Shown here piece by piece: positions 15,708 to 24,665 of a stretch of DNA of 64,000 nt. The position numbers and the translations under genes are program-made. Numbering within the stretch: position 1 is the stretch's first letter; each line of letters begins with the position of its first letter. Source of the stretch: Selenomonas ruminantium AC2024 (GTDB lineage Bacteria; Bacillota; Negativicutes; Selenomonadales; Selenomonadaceae). Location of the stretch: positions 558,001-622,000 of the forward strand of contig NZ_JIAC01000001.1 of NCBI RefSeq assembly GCF_000687995.1, written 5' to 3'. The notes beneath the pieces are model-generated. The model saw only the letters and a program-made list of their open reading frames with translations, made no database searches and was not told the DNA's origin.

Positions 15708-15748
15708 AGAGATTCACAGAAAACACAGTCTGTGAATCTCTTTTTTTA
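15708..15748 (+). terminator. Intrinsic terminator after the FCD regulator
   Basis: 13-bp arms AGAGATTCACAGA (15708-15720) and TCTGTGAATCTCT (15729-15741) followed by seven T. Confidence 0.9.
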
Positions 15749-15768
15749 TGTATTACATGAATGAAAAG

Positions 15769-15797
15769 TTGACATTTTCAGAAAATAAAGTTATACT
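15769..15797 (+). promoter_or_regulatory. Strong promoter of the lut operon
   Basis: Consensus TTGACA at 15769-15774, 17-base spacer, TATACT at 15792-15797. Confidence 0.75.
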
Positions 15798-15812
15798 ATT
15801 CATATGATGAAT
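15798..15812. promoter_or_regulatory. Palindromic operator candidate at the lut transcription start
   Basis: ATTCATATGATGAAT has perfect 6-bp arms around ATG and directly follows the -10 box, so a bound repressor would block initiation. The FCD regulator encoded just upstream is the natural candidate. Confidence 0.45.
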
Positions 15813-15860
15813 TTATAGGTATTATAGGAGAGTGGTTTTATCTAAAAAGGGGGAGCCTTT

Positions 15861-16478
15861 ATGGAAAAAGTATGTGCAGATTGGCCGGCAAAAGCATTTG
15901 ATGAGCAGCTGGTCAGTGGTAAATACTGGGACGAATTCGCCGAAAACACAAAAGCGGCGGCTACGGAGCTAGTTCATGCCGGCACCTGGCAGGAAGCGGA
16001 GCAGTTGCTGCAGGAATTGGTGGATGACATGGAAGCTAAGGAGATTTTGGCTGTTGGCGGCGAGGAAAATCCACGTTTAGGTATGATGTATAAACATTTG
16101 GAAGGTCATGGCCGAGTGGTTTATACGGATAAGTTTGCGATAGCCGAGCATGCACCGCAGGCGGATTTGGGCATTTCCACGGCAGAATTCGGCGTAGGGG
16201 AGAGTGGCAGCGTCTGTGTGGATACAGCCTCCTACGAGTCCCGCGTTACCGGCATGCTTCCCCCGACACATATTGTTTTTCTGCAGGCTGACCACATGGT
16301 CAAGAATATCGACACGGCTTTTCGCGTGATTTCCAAGGTGTACAAGAAGGGCTATATGGGTTTTATCACCGGCCCGAGCCGTACCGCCGACATTGAACGC
16401 GTATTGAGTCTCGGGGTTCACGGCCCCGGCCGCTTTATCGTAATTGCCGTTGATGAACCAGCACAAGGGAGGGCTTGA
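15861..16478 (+). CDS. lutC: Lactate utilisation protein C (LUD domain)
   Basis: The 205-residue product matches LutC/YkgG: AEFGVGESGSVCVDT in the centre and the C-terminal GPSRTADIERVLSLGVHGP signature. With LutA and LutB it forms the iron-sulfur L-lactate oxidation complex that turns lactate to pyruvate. It is the first gene behind the strong promoter at 15769, with GGGGGAG before the ATG at 15861. The stop at 16476-16478 is two bases before the next ATG, and the ribosome site of lutBA lies inside this gene. Confidence 0.88.
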   Translation: MEKVCADWPAKAFDEQLVSGKYWDEFAENTKAAATELVHAGTWQEAEQLLQELVDDMEAKEILAVGGEENPRLGMMYKHLEGHGRVVYTDKFAIAEHAPQADLGISTAEFGVGESGSVCVDTASYESRVTGMLPPTHIVFLQADHMVKNIDTAFRVISKVYKKGYMGFITGPSRTADIERVLSLGVHGPGRFIVIAVDEPAQGRA

Positions 16479-16480
16479 CC

Positions 16481-18661
16481 ATGGCCGTAAAGGAAAAACG
16501 CAATATCCGCAAGGAAATCCATACGAAACTTGATGATAATGTCATGCAGGGGGCATTGGCCAAGTTTACCTCTGAGTATCCGCTGGCCCGTCTCAAAGCC
16601 TATGCCAATGTGGACAGCATTGACGATTTGCGGGACGATTTGCGCACCATGAAGCGCTGGGCCGTTGACCACATCGATGCGCTGGCTGATGAATTCCAAC
16701 ATTCCGTAGAGGAGCGGGGCGGCAAGGTGTTCCGGGCTGCCACTGGTGATGATGTGAAGAAGATTCTCCTGCAGATTTGTGAGGAAAACGGCGTACAACG
16801 CATCGTTAAATCCAAGTCCATGGCCACGGAAGAAATCAAACTTAACGGCGCTTTGGAAGAAGCTGGCCTGCATGTAAGAGAAACAGATTTGGGCGAGTGG
16901 ATGCTCTCGGTAGCTGGCCAGAAGCCTTCGCATATGGTTATGCCGGCGATTCATCTCAACAAGGAACAGTGCGCTGGTTTCTTTGAACAGGAATTGCACG
17001 AGGAAGTGCCCAGCGATATTTCCTATATGATTCATACGGCTCGCCGTGTTCTGCGGGAAGAATTCCTGAATGCAGATTTGGGTATCACGGGCGCGAACTT
17101 CGGCATTGCAGAAAATGGCGCGATTGGCCTTGTGACCAATGAGGGGAATGCTCGCCTGGTTACGACCACGCCGAAGATTCACGTGGTGCTTATCGGTTAT
17201 GAAAAACTGATTCCAAAAATCAAAGATGCTGCCAAAATCCTGCGCCTGCTGCCCCGCAACGGCACCTGCCAGCGCATGACCAGCTATATGACTATGGTTT
17301 CCGGGCCGACCCCCATCATCTACAAGAAGGACGGGAAATGGGTGGAGGAAAACCGCAAACAGTATGTAATTCTTCTGGATAACGGCCGTCTGGCTGCGGC
17401 CAAAGACCCCAAGATGAAACAGGTTTATCAGTGCGTGCGCTGTGCTTCCTGCCTCAATGTCTGCCCTATCTGGCGCATGGTTGGCGGCCATGTCTATGGC
17501 CATATCTATTCCGGTGGAATTGGCGCTATCCTGACGGGCCTGTTGGGCAATATGGAGGCTTTCTCCAAGTTCAGTGACCTTTGCATTGGCTGCCGTCAGT
17601 GCACCACCATCTGCCCGGGTGAAATTCCCATTCCTGACCTCATTGACGAACTGCGGGCCCGCTATGTGAAGAAATACGGCCTTTCCATGCCGGAAAAAAC
17701 CGCCTTCCAACATATACTTACACATCGCAAGGTATTCCATTCGCTTCTGCGCATTGGTTCCGTGGCGCAGAAACCGGTGCAGTCCGGCAAGTTTATCCGC
17801 CATCTGCCGCTGTTCTTCTCCGGAATGACCGATGGCAGAAGCCTGCCTGCTATTGCCGCCAAGCCTTTGCGTGACCGCACGGAGGATTTGTGCAAGCACA
17901 ATCCGAAGAATCCCGTTATGACGGCGGCCTTCTTCAGCGGCTGCAATATGGACTTTGTATTCCCCGATACCGGCGAATCTGTGGTAAAGGTATTGCAGGA
18001 TTTGAATATTGCTGTTAGCTATCCGCAGGAACAGACCTGCTGCGGCAAGCCGGTCTTGGGTATGGGCGACCGGGAGACGGGCAAGGTCATTGCCAAGCAG
18101 AATATTGAAGCCTTGGAAGCCACGGGAGCCGATGTGATTATCAGCGCCTGCCCCACCTGCGCCGAAACTCTGGAGCGCACCTACAAGGAACTCTTTAAGG
18201 ATGACCCCGAGTGGCGGGATAGAGCCGCAGCCTTGGCCGGAAAAGTGCGGGAGTTCACCAGCTTTGTGGCTGAGCAGTATAAGGCGCAGGGGCGTACACT
18301 TCCCAAGAACGAAAGAGGCAGCCGTATCACCTACCACGATTCCTGCCATATGCGCCGCGGCTTAGGCGTTTGGGAACAGCCCCGGGAACTCATCAAAATG
18401 ACCGGCGCGGACTTCGTGGAGATGAAAGACAGCGACCGTTGCTGCGGCATGGCTGGTGCCTTCGGTGTCAAGTACAGTGAAATCTCCAAGCCTATCCTCC
18501 ATGATAAACTGGAGAATATCGCAAACACTGGAGCCGATACTGTAGCCGTAGCTTGCCCGGCCTGCATGATGCAGATAGGCGGCGGCCTCAACCAGCAAAA
18601 TCCGCGGGTTAAGGTAAAACATGTGGCCGATATTCTGGCGGAGTGTATTGCGGAACGGTAA
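16481..18661 (+). CDS. LutB-LutA fusion, iron-sulfur lactate oxidation protein
   Basis: The 726-residue protein joins two normally separate subunits. The first part is LutB-like: a LUD domain (TGANFGIAENGAIGLVTNEG) followed by two [4Fe-4S] sites, CVRCASCLNVCP and CIGCRQCTTICP. The second part is LutA-like with two CCG domains: CNMDF...QTCCGKP...ACPTC and DSCHMRRG...RCCGMAGAFG...ACPACM. Together with LutC it should oxidise L-lactate to pyruvate. The ATG at 16481 is chosen because AGGGAGGG lies 7 bases upstream; the TTG at 16475 is too close to it. A large hairpin follows. Confidence 0.88.
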   Translation: MAVKEKRNIRKEIHTKLDDNVMQGALAKFTSEYPLARLKAYANVDSIDDLRDDLRTMKRWAVDHIDALADEFQHSVEERGGKVFRAATGDDVKKILLQICEENGVQRIVKSKSMATEEIKLNGALEEAGLHVRETDLGEWMLSVAGQKPSHMVMPAIHLNKEQCAGFFEQELHEEVPSDISYMIHTARRVLREEFLNADLGITGANFGIAENGAIGLVTNEGNARLVTTTPKIHVVLIGYEKLIPKIKDAAKILRLLPRNGTCQRMTSYMTMVSGPTPIIYKKDGKWVEENRKQYVILLDNGRLAAAKDPKMKQVYQCVRCASCLNVCPIWRMVGGHVYGHIYSGGIGAILTGLLGNMEAFSKFSDLCIGCRQCTTICPGEIPIPDLIDELRARYVKKYGLSMPEKTAFQHILTHRKVFHSLLRIGSVAQKPVQSGKFIRHLPLFFSGMTDGRSLPAIAAKPLRDRTEDLCKHNPKNPVMTAAFFSGCNMDFVFPDTGESVVKVLQDLNIAVSYPQEQTCCGKPVLGMGDRETGKVIAKQNIEALEATGADVIISACPTCAETLERTYKELFKDDPEWRDRAAALAGKVREFTSFVAEQYKAQGRTLPKNERGSRITYHDSCHMRRGLGVWEQPRELIKMTGADFVEMKDSDRCCGMAGAFGVKYSEISKPILHDKLENIANTGADTVAVACPACMMQIGGGLNQQNPRVKVKHVADILAECIAER

Positions 18662-18692
18662 AAAAATAAAAGGGTTGCGAAATGTAACTCTT

Positions 18693-18744
18693 ACAGCGAA
18701 AAAATTCCGATGATATAAAAATGTCATCGGGATTTTTTCGCTGT
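18693..18744. terminator. Terminator-like hairpin after the lut operon
   Basis: Nearly perfect arms of about 20 bp (ACAGCGAAAAAATTCCGATG with its complement ending at 18744). The T-run lies within the right arm. Confidence 0.65.
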
Positions 18745-18749
18745 AATTA

Positions 18750-18778
18750 TTGCAAATTTATTAGAGGAAGATTATAAT
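18750..18778 (+). promoter_or_regulatory. Promoter of the M48 protease gene
   Basis: TTGCAA at 18750-18755 and TATAAT at 18773-18778, spacer 17. Confidence 0.55.
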
Positions 18779-18853
18779 TCCCTTAGAAAATATCTGCTAA
18801 AGCACAGGTGTTTTTGAAAGCGTGTTTTTCGGCTTTTATTTTTAGGAGGAAGT

Positions 18854-20572
18854 ATGATTCAGGGAAAGAAAATCAGACAGAAAAAATGGCAGAAGAAAGT
18901 TGCGGCAGCCTTGCTGGCAGCAGGGATGTTCAGCTTCTTGCCGGCTGGTCTGCCGACGGCGCAGGCTTTTGGCTGGGGGAATGTGGTCGGCAGTATAATC
19001 GGTGCCTCGATACAGGCAGATGCGCTGCGCTCGAATTTTCTTAGCGCTGGTGATAACCCAACGGTACAGAATGCCCATCATGATTTAGCGACGCGTCATG
19101 CCACGGCCAACCGTCCGGTTGATGCACGGGCTGTGAAGATGACGGATGAAATTATGAAGCAGATGATTGAACGTGGCGATTATGTGCTGCGCAACAATTC
19201 CCTGCCGTTTCGTTGGCAGGTTGTGCCCAACAACACGTTTAACGCCTCCTGTTATTTTTCCAATTTTATCATCGTCCATGATGGTTTCGTAGAAAAATGC
19301 GGCTATAACCGGGATATGGTTGCCGCTGTGTTAGGCCATGAAATGACGCATGGCTTCAATCAGCATATTGCCAATAGCGCCGCAAAAAGCACTTGGGCGA
19401 ATGCGCTCTCCGGCATGGCCAACAGTGCCCTGAGTGCATCGAACTTCGGTGTAGGCGTGGGGCTTACGGGACTGTCGGATGCGACCCTCCGCTTTCTGAC
19501 GGTGAAAAACATCAATGTCGCCGATGAAAAAGATGCCGACCGCAATGGCTTCTATGTCATGGCCTCGGCTGGTTTCAACCCGGGCGGTGCGGCAGCAGCT
19601 ATGGCACGCATGAGCTATTATACGGAACACCGCAGCCAGGTGGCAGATTTCTTCAATCCCAGCGATCATCCGGATACACGCAAGCGCCTGAAGGACATGG
19701 CTGAACTGCTGCACAAATATGGTATCGGCCATACGGAAGTCAAGAATGTCAACGATGTATACTTTGACAAGGAATTGTTGCTGACTGCTGAACCGGAAGG
19801 GCTGCAGGATGCTGAGGAAATGGCTTATCTGATTTCCGGCGGCATTGCCAAGGGCTTCCATGATAACCGCTTCTATGCTTCGTGGAATTTTAAGACCAAT
19901 GCAGATGGCACTGTGGATTTCCTCAACAATGACCCCGCCTATCAGCCGCTCAAGAATGCACTGAAGGTTGAAAAAGGTCTGGGGCAGCGCTTCCAGGCAT
20001 TAGTAGAACGTGCCTATAACAATGATGTAAAGAATAATGCACGCGAAGAATATTTGCAGGACGAAATGGATCGCAAACAGCGGAACCGTGAACTGCGTCA
20101 GGAGCAGGCTGCCCGCAAGCATGATTCCAACGATAAGGCCATAAACGGTCAGACGTATCTGAAAATGGGCCTGACCAATTTGGCCGAGCAGGAATTTAAG
20201 CGTTCCTCCAAGCTGGATAATACCAATCCGTCTGCAAAGAGCGGTATGGCAACGGTGCTGGGTAAGCAGGGGAAATTTGACGAGGCCTTAAAGATGGCAA
20301 ATGAAGCCATTGCGATGAATCCGGAACTAGGTTCCAGCTACGTTGCCCGGGCAATTATCTACAAGGATATGGGCAAGTTGGACAGTGCCTTAAATGATTG
20401 CAATACGGCTTTGCAGTCGCCGCAATCCAATACTTATGCCTACAAGCTGGCCGGTGATATATTCCATCTGCAGGGTGCTGAAGACAGTGCACTGATGGAA
20501 TATCAGGCTTACCATGATTCCAGACCGGCAGCCAAAGATATTCCAGCAGCTTATGCGGCACGCCTGAACTGA
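18854..20572 (+). CDS. Exported M48 metalloprotease with TPR domain
   Basis: The 572-residue product has a signal peptide (cleavage likely after AQA near residue 38), an M48-type zinc protease domain with LGHEMTHGFNQH (HExxH at about 162-166) and the distal Glu in ADEKDAD near 225, and C-terminal tetratricopeptide repeats from about 430. The build resembles BepA/LoiP-like periplasmic quality-control proteases but with an inserted region of about 100 residues rich in charged residues before the TPRs. It would act in the periplasm. A strong Shine-Dalgarno AGGAGG precedes the ATG. The next gene also encodes an exported TPR protein. Confidence 0.82.
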   Translation: MIQGKKIRQKKWQKKVAAALLAAGMFSFLPAGLPTAQAFGWGNVVGSIIGASIQADALRSNFLSAGDNPTVQNAHHDLATRHATANRPVDARAVKMTDEIMKQMIERGDYVLRNNSLPFRWQVVPNNTFNASCYFSNFIIVHDGFVEKCGYNRDMVAAVLGHEMTHGFNQHIANSAAKSTWANALSGMANSALSASNFGVGVGLTGLSDATLRFLTVKNINVADEKDADRNGFYVMASAGFNPGGAAAAMARMSYYTEHRSQVADFFNPSDHPDTRKRLKDMAELLHKYGIGHTEVKNVNDVYFDKELLLTAEPEGLQDAEEMAYLISGGIAKGFHDNRFYASWNFKTNADGTVDFLNNDPAYQPLKNALKVEKGLGQRFQALVERAYNNDVKNNAREEYLQDEMDRKQRNRELRQEQAARKHDSNDKAINGQTYLKMGLTNLAEQEFKRSSKLDNTNPSAKSGMATVLGKQGKFDEALKMANEAIAMNPELGSSYVARAIIYKDMGKLDSALNDCNTALQSPQSNTYAYKLAGDIFHLQGAEDSALMEYQAYHDSRPAAKDIPAAYAARLN

Positions 20573-20580
20573 GGCCATTT

Positions 20581-21099
20581 ATGATGAAAAAAATTCTTTG
20601 CTTGTTTTTAGCAGGGGTGCTGATATCCCTGCCGCTGTCCATGTTGCAACCGTCCTTTGTCATGGCAAATCAGAAGGTTTTTCGCAAGGTGACGCCGGCC
20701 GATAATCAGCGGGCGCTGCAGCTGTTAGAACAGGCCAACAGCCTGCGGAGCAGCAAAGAATATGAAGAAGCAATCCCACTTTACACCAAGGCCATTCACA
20801 TCAATGAGAGGTTGGGTGGTTATGCGGGCAGAGCTTATTGCCGATTCATGCTCCACGACTATGAGCAGGCCGAACGGGATGCCAACACTTCCATCCATAA
20901 TCGCAGTGCCAGAGATTTACTTCTCCCTGGCATGATGGGTATGGCTGAATACGTGCGCGGCATCTGCCGTTACCGGCAGGGTAAATATGCCGAAGCTGAA
21001 AAAGACCTGCGCATAGCAGCCAACAGCCGCTATGGTACAGACGAGGTTAAACAGCTGTATCAGACTTGTAAAGAAAAAGCTGCGGCGGTGCAGAAATAA
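20581..21099 (+). CDS. Exported TPR-repeat protein
   Basis: The 172-residue protein has a signal peptide (about 30 residues, ending near VMA-NQ) and about three TPR units (ALQLLEQANSLRSSKEYEEA, RAYCRFMLHDYEQAERDA, YRQGKYAEAEKDLRIA). It starts only 9 bases after the M48 protease stop, so both are likely one transcript closed by the terminator at 21109. It may deliver or recognise substrates for the protease; this is inferred from context. The ribosome site is weak (GAGG), suggesting translational coupling. Confidence 0.72.
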   Translation: MMKKILCLFLAGVLISLPLSMLQPSFVMANQKVFRKVTPADNQRALQLLEQANSLRSSKEYEEAIPLYTKAIHINERLGGYAGRAYCRFMLHDYEQAERDANTSIHNRSARDLLLPGMMGMAEYVRGICRYRQGKYAEAEKDLRIAANSRYGTDEVKQLYQTCKEKAAAVQK

Positions 21100-21108
21100 C
21101 GATACCTC

Positions 21109-21142
21109 AAAACGCTCTCAGTCATTGGCTGAGGGCGTTTTT
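21109..21142 (+). terminator. Intrinsic terminator
   Basis: AAAACGCTCTCAG pairs with CTGAGGGCGTTTTT across a 7-base loop. Confidence 0.85.
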
Positions 21143-21208
21143 GTGAGCATTAAACAATATATAATGCTATATACTAGTACGTCGTTGAGGGATTTAGTAC
21201 CTGCCCTC

Positions 21209-21237
21209 AAGACATGCCTATCCTTTTCTGCTATAAT
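21209..21237 (+). promoter_or_regulatory. Promoter of the yybS-gdpP-rplI-lonC-dnaB cluster
   Basis: AAGACA at 21209-21214 and perfect TATAAT at 21232-21237, spacer 17, 30 bases before the first ATG. Confidence 0.55.
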
Positions 21238-21266
21238 GAAATGTGATTTTCAGAAAGGATGACAAC

Positions 21267-22229
21267 ATGAATCAACATAGAATGACACCGTTGACGGAGA
21301 GCGGGCTCTTGACGGCACTCAGTGTGGTGCTGGCGTTAATGGCGGTTTACCTGCCCTTTATCGGCTTTTTACTGGTTCTGTTCTGGCCGCTTCCTCTGAT
21401 TGTTCTGGTGGTGCGTCATGGACTGCGCTGGGGGCTGATGGCGGCAGTAGCGGCGGGTGTATTGATGGGACTGCTTTTGGAACCGTTACTGTCCCTGCGG
21501 CTGATGATTGCGTATGCTCCGGCTGGACTGCTTCTTGGCTGGGCCTTTGCCAAAGGCTTGTCCGGTGTGAAGGCTTTTCTGCTGACGATTGCAGCAGCGA
21601 TTGCCGGGCAGGCAGCGTCTGTTGGACTGCTGCTTCTGGTTACGGATGTGAATCCGCTGACCATGCAGGTGGATCTTTTGCAATCTTCCTTTGACACATC
21701 TTTGCAGCTCTACGAAGGGATGGGCATGAGTGAGGATACTCTGGCCAAGACCCGGGCGGAAATTGAGCAGGGGTTGCAGATGCTGACGTATCTTTTCCCT
21801 CTGGTATTTATTATTATAGGGCTGTTGTATGGCGGCGTGGCCTATGTGACGGGTGGAAAAATCCTGAAACGGCTGGGCCATAATGTGCCGCAGTTCCCGC
21901 CTGTACACGAGTGGCGTTTGCCGCAGGCGTTCCTGTATCTCTTTGGCTTTGCGCTGGTGGGGCTCTACTGGGGCGGCACCAGGCAGATTATGTGGCTCTA
22001 TCAGATTTCCCTGAATGCCAATGCATTGGCTATTATGGCCGGACTTTTGCAGGGGCTGGTGCTGATGCACTGCCTGTTCCGTCATTTCAGGGTGAGTCTT
22101 TTTTTGAGGATTGTCTTTTATGTGTTTATTGTGATGAATCCCTTTTTGGCCCAGGTGGTGGCCATGACGGGGCTTATCGATATGATTTTTGACTACCGGC
22201 AGCGTTTTTCTGCCCGCAATCAGAAATGA
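21267..22229 (+). CDS. YybS-like DUF2232 membrane protein
   Basis: The 320-residue protein is almost wholly hydrophobic with about eight membrane segments, starting MNQHRMTPLTESGLLTAL, the typical DUF2232/YybS opening. Its place directly before gdpP, rplI and dnaB is the same as yybS in Bacillus subtilis. Function is unknown; it resembles ECF-type substrate-binding membrane proteins in general build. The ATG at 21267 follows AGAAAGGA; an upstream in-frame start overlaps the promoter region. Confidence 0.8.
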   Translation: MNQHRMTPLTESGLLTALSVVLALMAVYLPFIGFLLVLFWPLPLIVLVVRHGLRWGLMAAVAAGVLMGLLLEPLLSLRLMIAYAPAGLLLGWAFAKGLSGVKAFLLTIAAAIAGQAASVGLLLLVTDVNPLTMQVDLLQSSFDTSLQLYEGMGMSEDTLAKTRAEIEQGLQMLTYLFPLVFIIIGLLYGGVAYVTGGKILKRLGHNVPQFPPVHEWRLPQAFLYLFGFALVGLYWGGTRQIMWLYQISLNANALAIMAGLLQGLVLMHCLFRHFRVSLFLRIVFYVFIVMNPFLAQVVAMTGLIDMIFDYRQRFSARNQK

Positions 22230-22239
22230 GGTGCGCTAA

Positions 22240-24249
22240 ATGCCACGAAATCTTTCGGCGTGGATAGATTTATCGATACATTTGCTTATCATGCTGGTGC
22301 TTATCGGCGTGCTATCCTATTACAATTTTTACATTGCCGCCATTGCCGGTGTGGTATGGCTGGCGCTGGCTTCTTTCGCACGGGAACGGTGCGCGGACAG
22401 GTCCAGGCGCTTCGAGCGGTATTGCCGCAATGTAGTGCGCAATATCAATGAAATGCTCAATTATGCGGTGGATGAGCTGCCTCAGGCCATTATGATTGTC
22501 AATGAGGAAGGGCGCCTGCAGTGGTGCAATGACCGCATTACCGCATACTTAGGGGAAAAGCCCGAACAGGATACGGATGTGAAGGACATCTGGCCGGGCA
22601 TCATCATTGCGCCGGTCTGGGGGCAGGAAGGCGAATACGTCTTTGCCCATGAGGACAGGTATTACCATGTGTTCTATCATCCGGTGAAGATGGCTCCGCG
22701 TCAGGAACCGCTGATGACCCTTTACATTCAGGATGTGACCAGCCACGAACAGCTCAAGAGTACCTATCAGCAGAGTCGTACGGTATTGGTTTACATTCAG
22801 ATTGATAACTATGACGAGGTCATGCAGGGGCAGACGGAAGCTGAGCGCACATCGCTGCTTTTGGCCGTCAATCAGACCATTGATAAATGGATGAAGAATC
22901 TCGGCGGCTTTATGCGCCGTGTCAGCGAGGACTTGTATGTGGTGATTCTGACCCGTGAGGGGCTGGATCAGGCCATGAACGAGAAGTTCGATGTGCTGGA
23001 TAAGGCGCGTCAGCTGCAGAGTACCAACCGTTTGCCGGTAACCCTGTCCATGGGTGTAGCTGTGGCGGAAAATCAGACCATGGCCGAGCTTGGGGCACAG
23101 GCGCAGGCCGGTTTGGATTTGGCTTTGGGCCGCGGCGGCGACCAGGTGGCCGTGCAGATGAACGGCAAGACCCAGTTCTTTGGCGGCCGGGCTAAGGCCG
23201 TGGAGAAGCATACCCGTGTCAAGGCGCGGGTGGTGGCTCATGCCATTCGGGAAATCATGGAAGGCGCCGACGAAATCTACATTATGGGGCACCATAATGA
23301 GGACTTTGACTGCTTCGGCGCAGCTATGGGCGTGGCCAAGATGGCCCGCCAGCTGGAAAAGCCTTATCATATCGTGCTGTCGGATATGAACGATGGTATT
23401 GACAAATTCCATGATTTGCTTAAAGATAAAGAGGAATACGCAGGCGTTTTCGTTCACGCCGAGGATATTAAGGGCAGCACCGCTCTTAACCCGGTGCTCA
23501 TCGTGGTGGATACCCATATTCCCCATCTGGTGGCTGACCCCACTTTGCTGGAGCGGGTTCATCAGGTGGTGGTTATCGACCATCATCGCCGCAGCGAGAA
23601 CTTCATCAAGAGCCCGCTGCTGGTTTACATCGAGCCAGGAGCCAGCTCCACGAGTGAGCTGATAACGGAGCTTCTGATGTACTTTGGCGAGGATATCCGG
23701 CTGGGACGAATGGATGCCACCGCCCTTTATTCCGGCATTGTGGTGGATACCAAGAATTTTGCGGTACAGACTGGCGTGCGAACCTTTGATGCGGCGGCCT
23801 TCCTGCGGCGCAGTGGGGCTGACCCGGTCATGGTGCGCCATCTCTTCCGCTCCGATTTTGATACTACGGTGGCTTTGGCTAAGACCAAGGCGCGGGCGGA
23901 ACTCTTCCCCGGCGGGCTCATTGTGTCCACCATTTCCGAGCGTATCCCCAACATTCAGGTTATCGCAGCGCAGGCGGCGGACAGCTTGCTGCGCATTGAA
24001 AATGTGCGCATGAGCATCCTCATCTTCCAGTTGACGGAGGACACCGTCGGCCTCAGTGCCCGCTCCACTGGTGAACTCAACGTGCAGGTCATCATGGAAG
24101 CCTTCGGCGGCGGCGGCCATCAGAATGTGGCCGGAGCGCAGGTGAAGGACGGCGACATTGAGGTAATCAAGGCCAAGGTTGTTGAGATAAGCGAAAAATA
24201 TATCGAGGAGAATGATAAAGATGAAAGTGATTCTGCAGCAGGACGTTAA
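22240..24249 (+). CDS. gdpP: GdpP-type cyclic-di-AMP phosphodiesterase
   Basis: The 669-residue protein has two N-terminal membrane helices, a PAS-like segment, a degenerate GGDEF domain (about 175-305) and a DHH/DHHA1 phosphodiesterase. Metal ligands are visible: GHHNEDFDCFGAA near 350, DTHIPH near 424 and DHHRRS at 447-449, with the GGGGHQNVAG substrate loop near 625. GdpP cleaves c-di-AMP at the membrane and thus affects K+ and cell-wall balance. The trkA/trkH genes in the same window are classical outputs of c-di-AMP control, though not adjacent. It overlaps rplI by 29 bases. Confidence 0.92.
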   Translation: MPRNLSAWIDLSIHLLIMLVLIGVLSYYNFYIAAIAGVVWLALASFARERCADRSRRFERYCRNVVRNINEMLNYAVDELPQAIMIVNEEGRLQWCNDRITAYLGEKPEQDTDVKDIWPGIIIAPVWGQEGEYVFAHEDRYYHVFYHPVKMAPRQEPLMTLYIQDVTSHEQLKSTYQQSRTVLVYIQIDNYDEVMQGQTEAERTSLLLAVNQTIDKWMKNLGGFMRRVSEDLYVVILTREGLDQAMNEKFDVLDKARQLQSTNRLPVTLSMGVAVAENQTMAELGAQAQAGLDLALGRGGDQVAVQMNGKTQFFGGRAKAVEKHTRVKARVVAHAIREIMEGADEIYIMGHHNEDFDCFGAAMGVAKMARQLEKPYHIVLSDMNDGIDKFHDLLKDKEEYAGVFVHAEDIKGSTALNPVLIVVDTHIPHLVADPTLLERVHQVVVIDHHRRSENFIKSPLLVYIEPGASSTSELITELLMYFGEDIRLGRMDATALYSGIVVDTKNFAVQTGVRTFDAAAFLRRSGADPVMVRHLFRSDFDTTVALAKTKARAELFPGGLIVSTISERIPNIQVIAAQAADSLLRIENVRMSILIFQLTEDTVGLSARSTGELNVQVIMEAFGGGGHQNVAGAQVKDGDIEVIKAKVVEISEKYIEENDKDESDSAAGR

Positions 24250-24664
24250 AAAATTAGGCAAGAAAGGCGAAATCGTGGAAGTATCGGAAGGCTACGGCCG
24301 CAACTTCCTCCTGCCCCGCAAGGCAGCCGTGCTCGCCAATGCTGAGAATATGAATGTGGCCAAGGCACAGGCCGGTTCCAAGGCCCGCAAGGAAGCCATG
24401 GCTACGGATGAAGCAAAACTGATGGCAGCCCAGCTCGAAAAGGTTTCTGTGACCATCCCGGTGAAAATCGGCGAAAACGGCAAGCTGTTCGGCTCTGTTA
24501 CGGGCAAGGATGTAGCCGATGCTTTGAAAAAGGAAAAGATTGATATTGACCGCCGGAAAATCACCATCAAGGGTGATGTAACGGGCGTTGGTGAATACGA
24601 AGCCGTCATCAAGGTGCATCCTTCGATTACCAGCACCATCAAGGTCAATGTAGTGGCAGGTTGA
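24221..24664 (+). CDS. rplI: 50S ribosomal protein L9
   Basis: The 147-residue product begins MKVILQQDVKKLGKKGEIVE and contains the L9 signature GYGRNFLLPRKAA, the long central helix and the C-terminal RNA-binding domain. The start at 24221 lies behind GAGGAG and inside the end of gdpP; an ATG at 24212 is too near that site. It binds 23S rRNA at the base of the L1 stalk. Confidence 0.95.
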   Translation: MKVILQQDVKKLGKKGEIVEVSEGYGRNFLLPRKAAVLANAENMNVAKAQAGSKARKEAMATDEAKLMAAQLEKVSVTIPVKIGENGKLFGSVTGKDVADALKKEKIDIDRRKITIKGDVTGVGEYEAVIKVHPSITSTIKVNVVAG

Positions 24665-24665
24665 T

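Noticed and set aside
16418-18349. 643-codon minus-strand frame opposite lutBA
   Set aside because: Antisense artefact of a GC-biased gene; iron-sulfur motifs are on the plus strand.
22549-24261. 570-codon minus-strand frame opposite gdpP
   Set aside because: His-rich shadow frame with no known family, while gdpP has DHH motifs.
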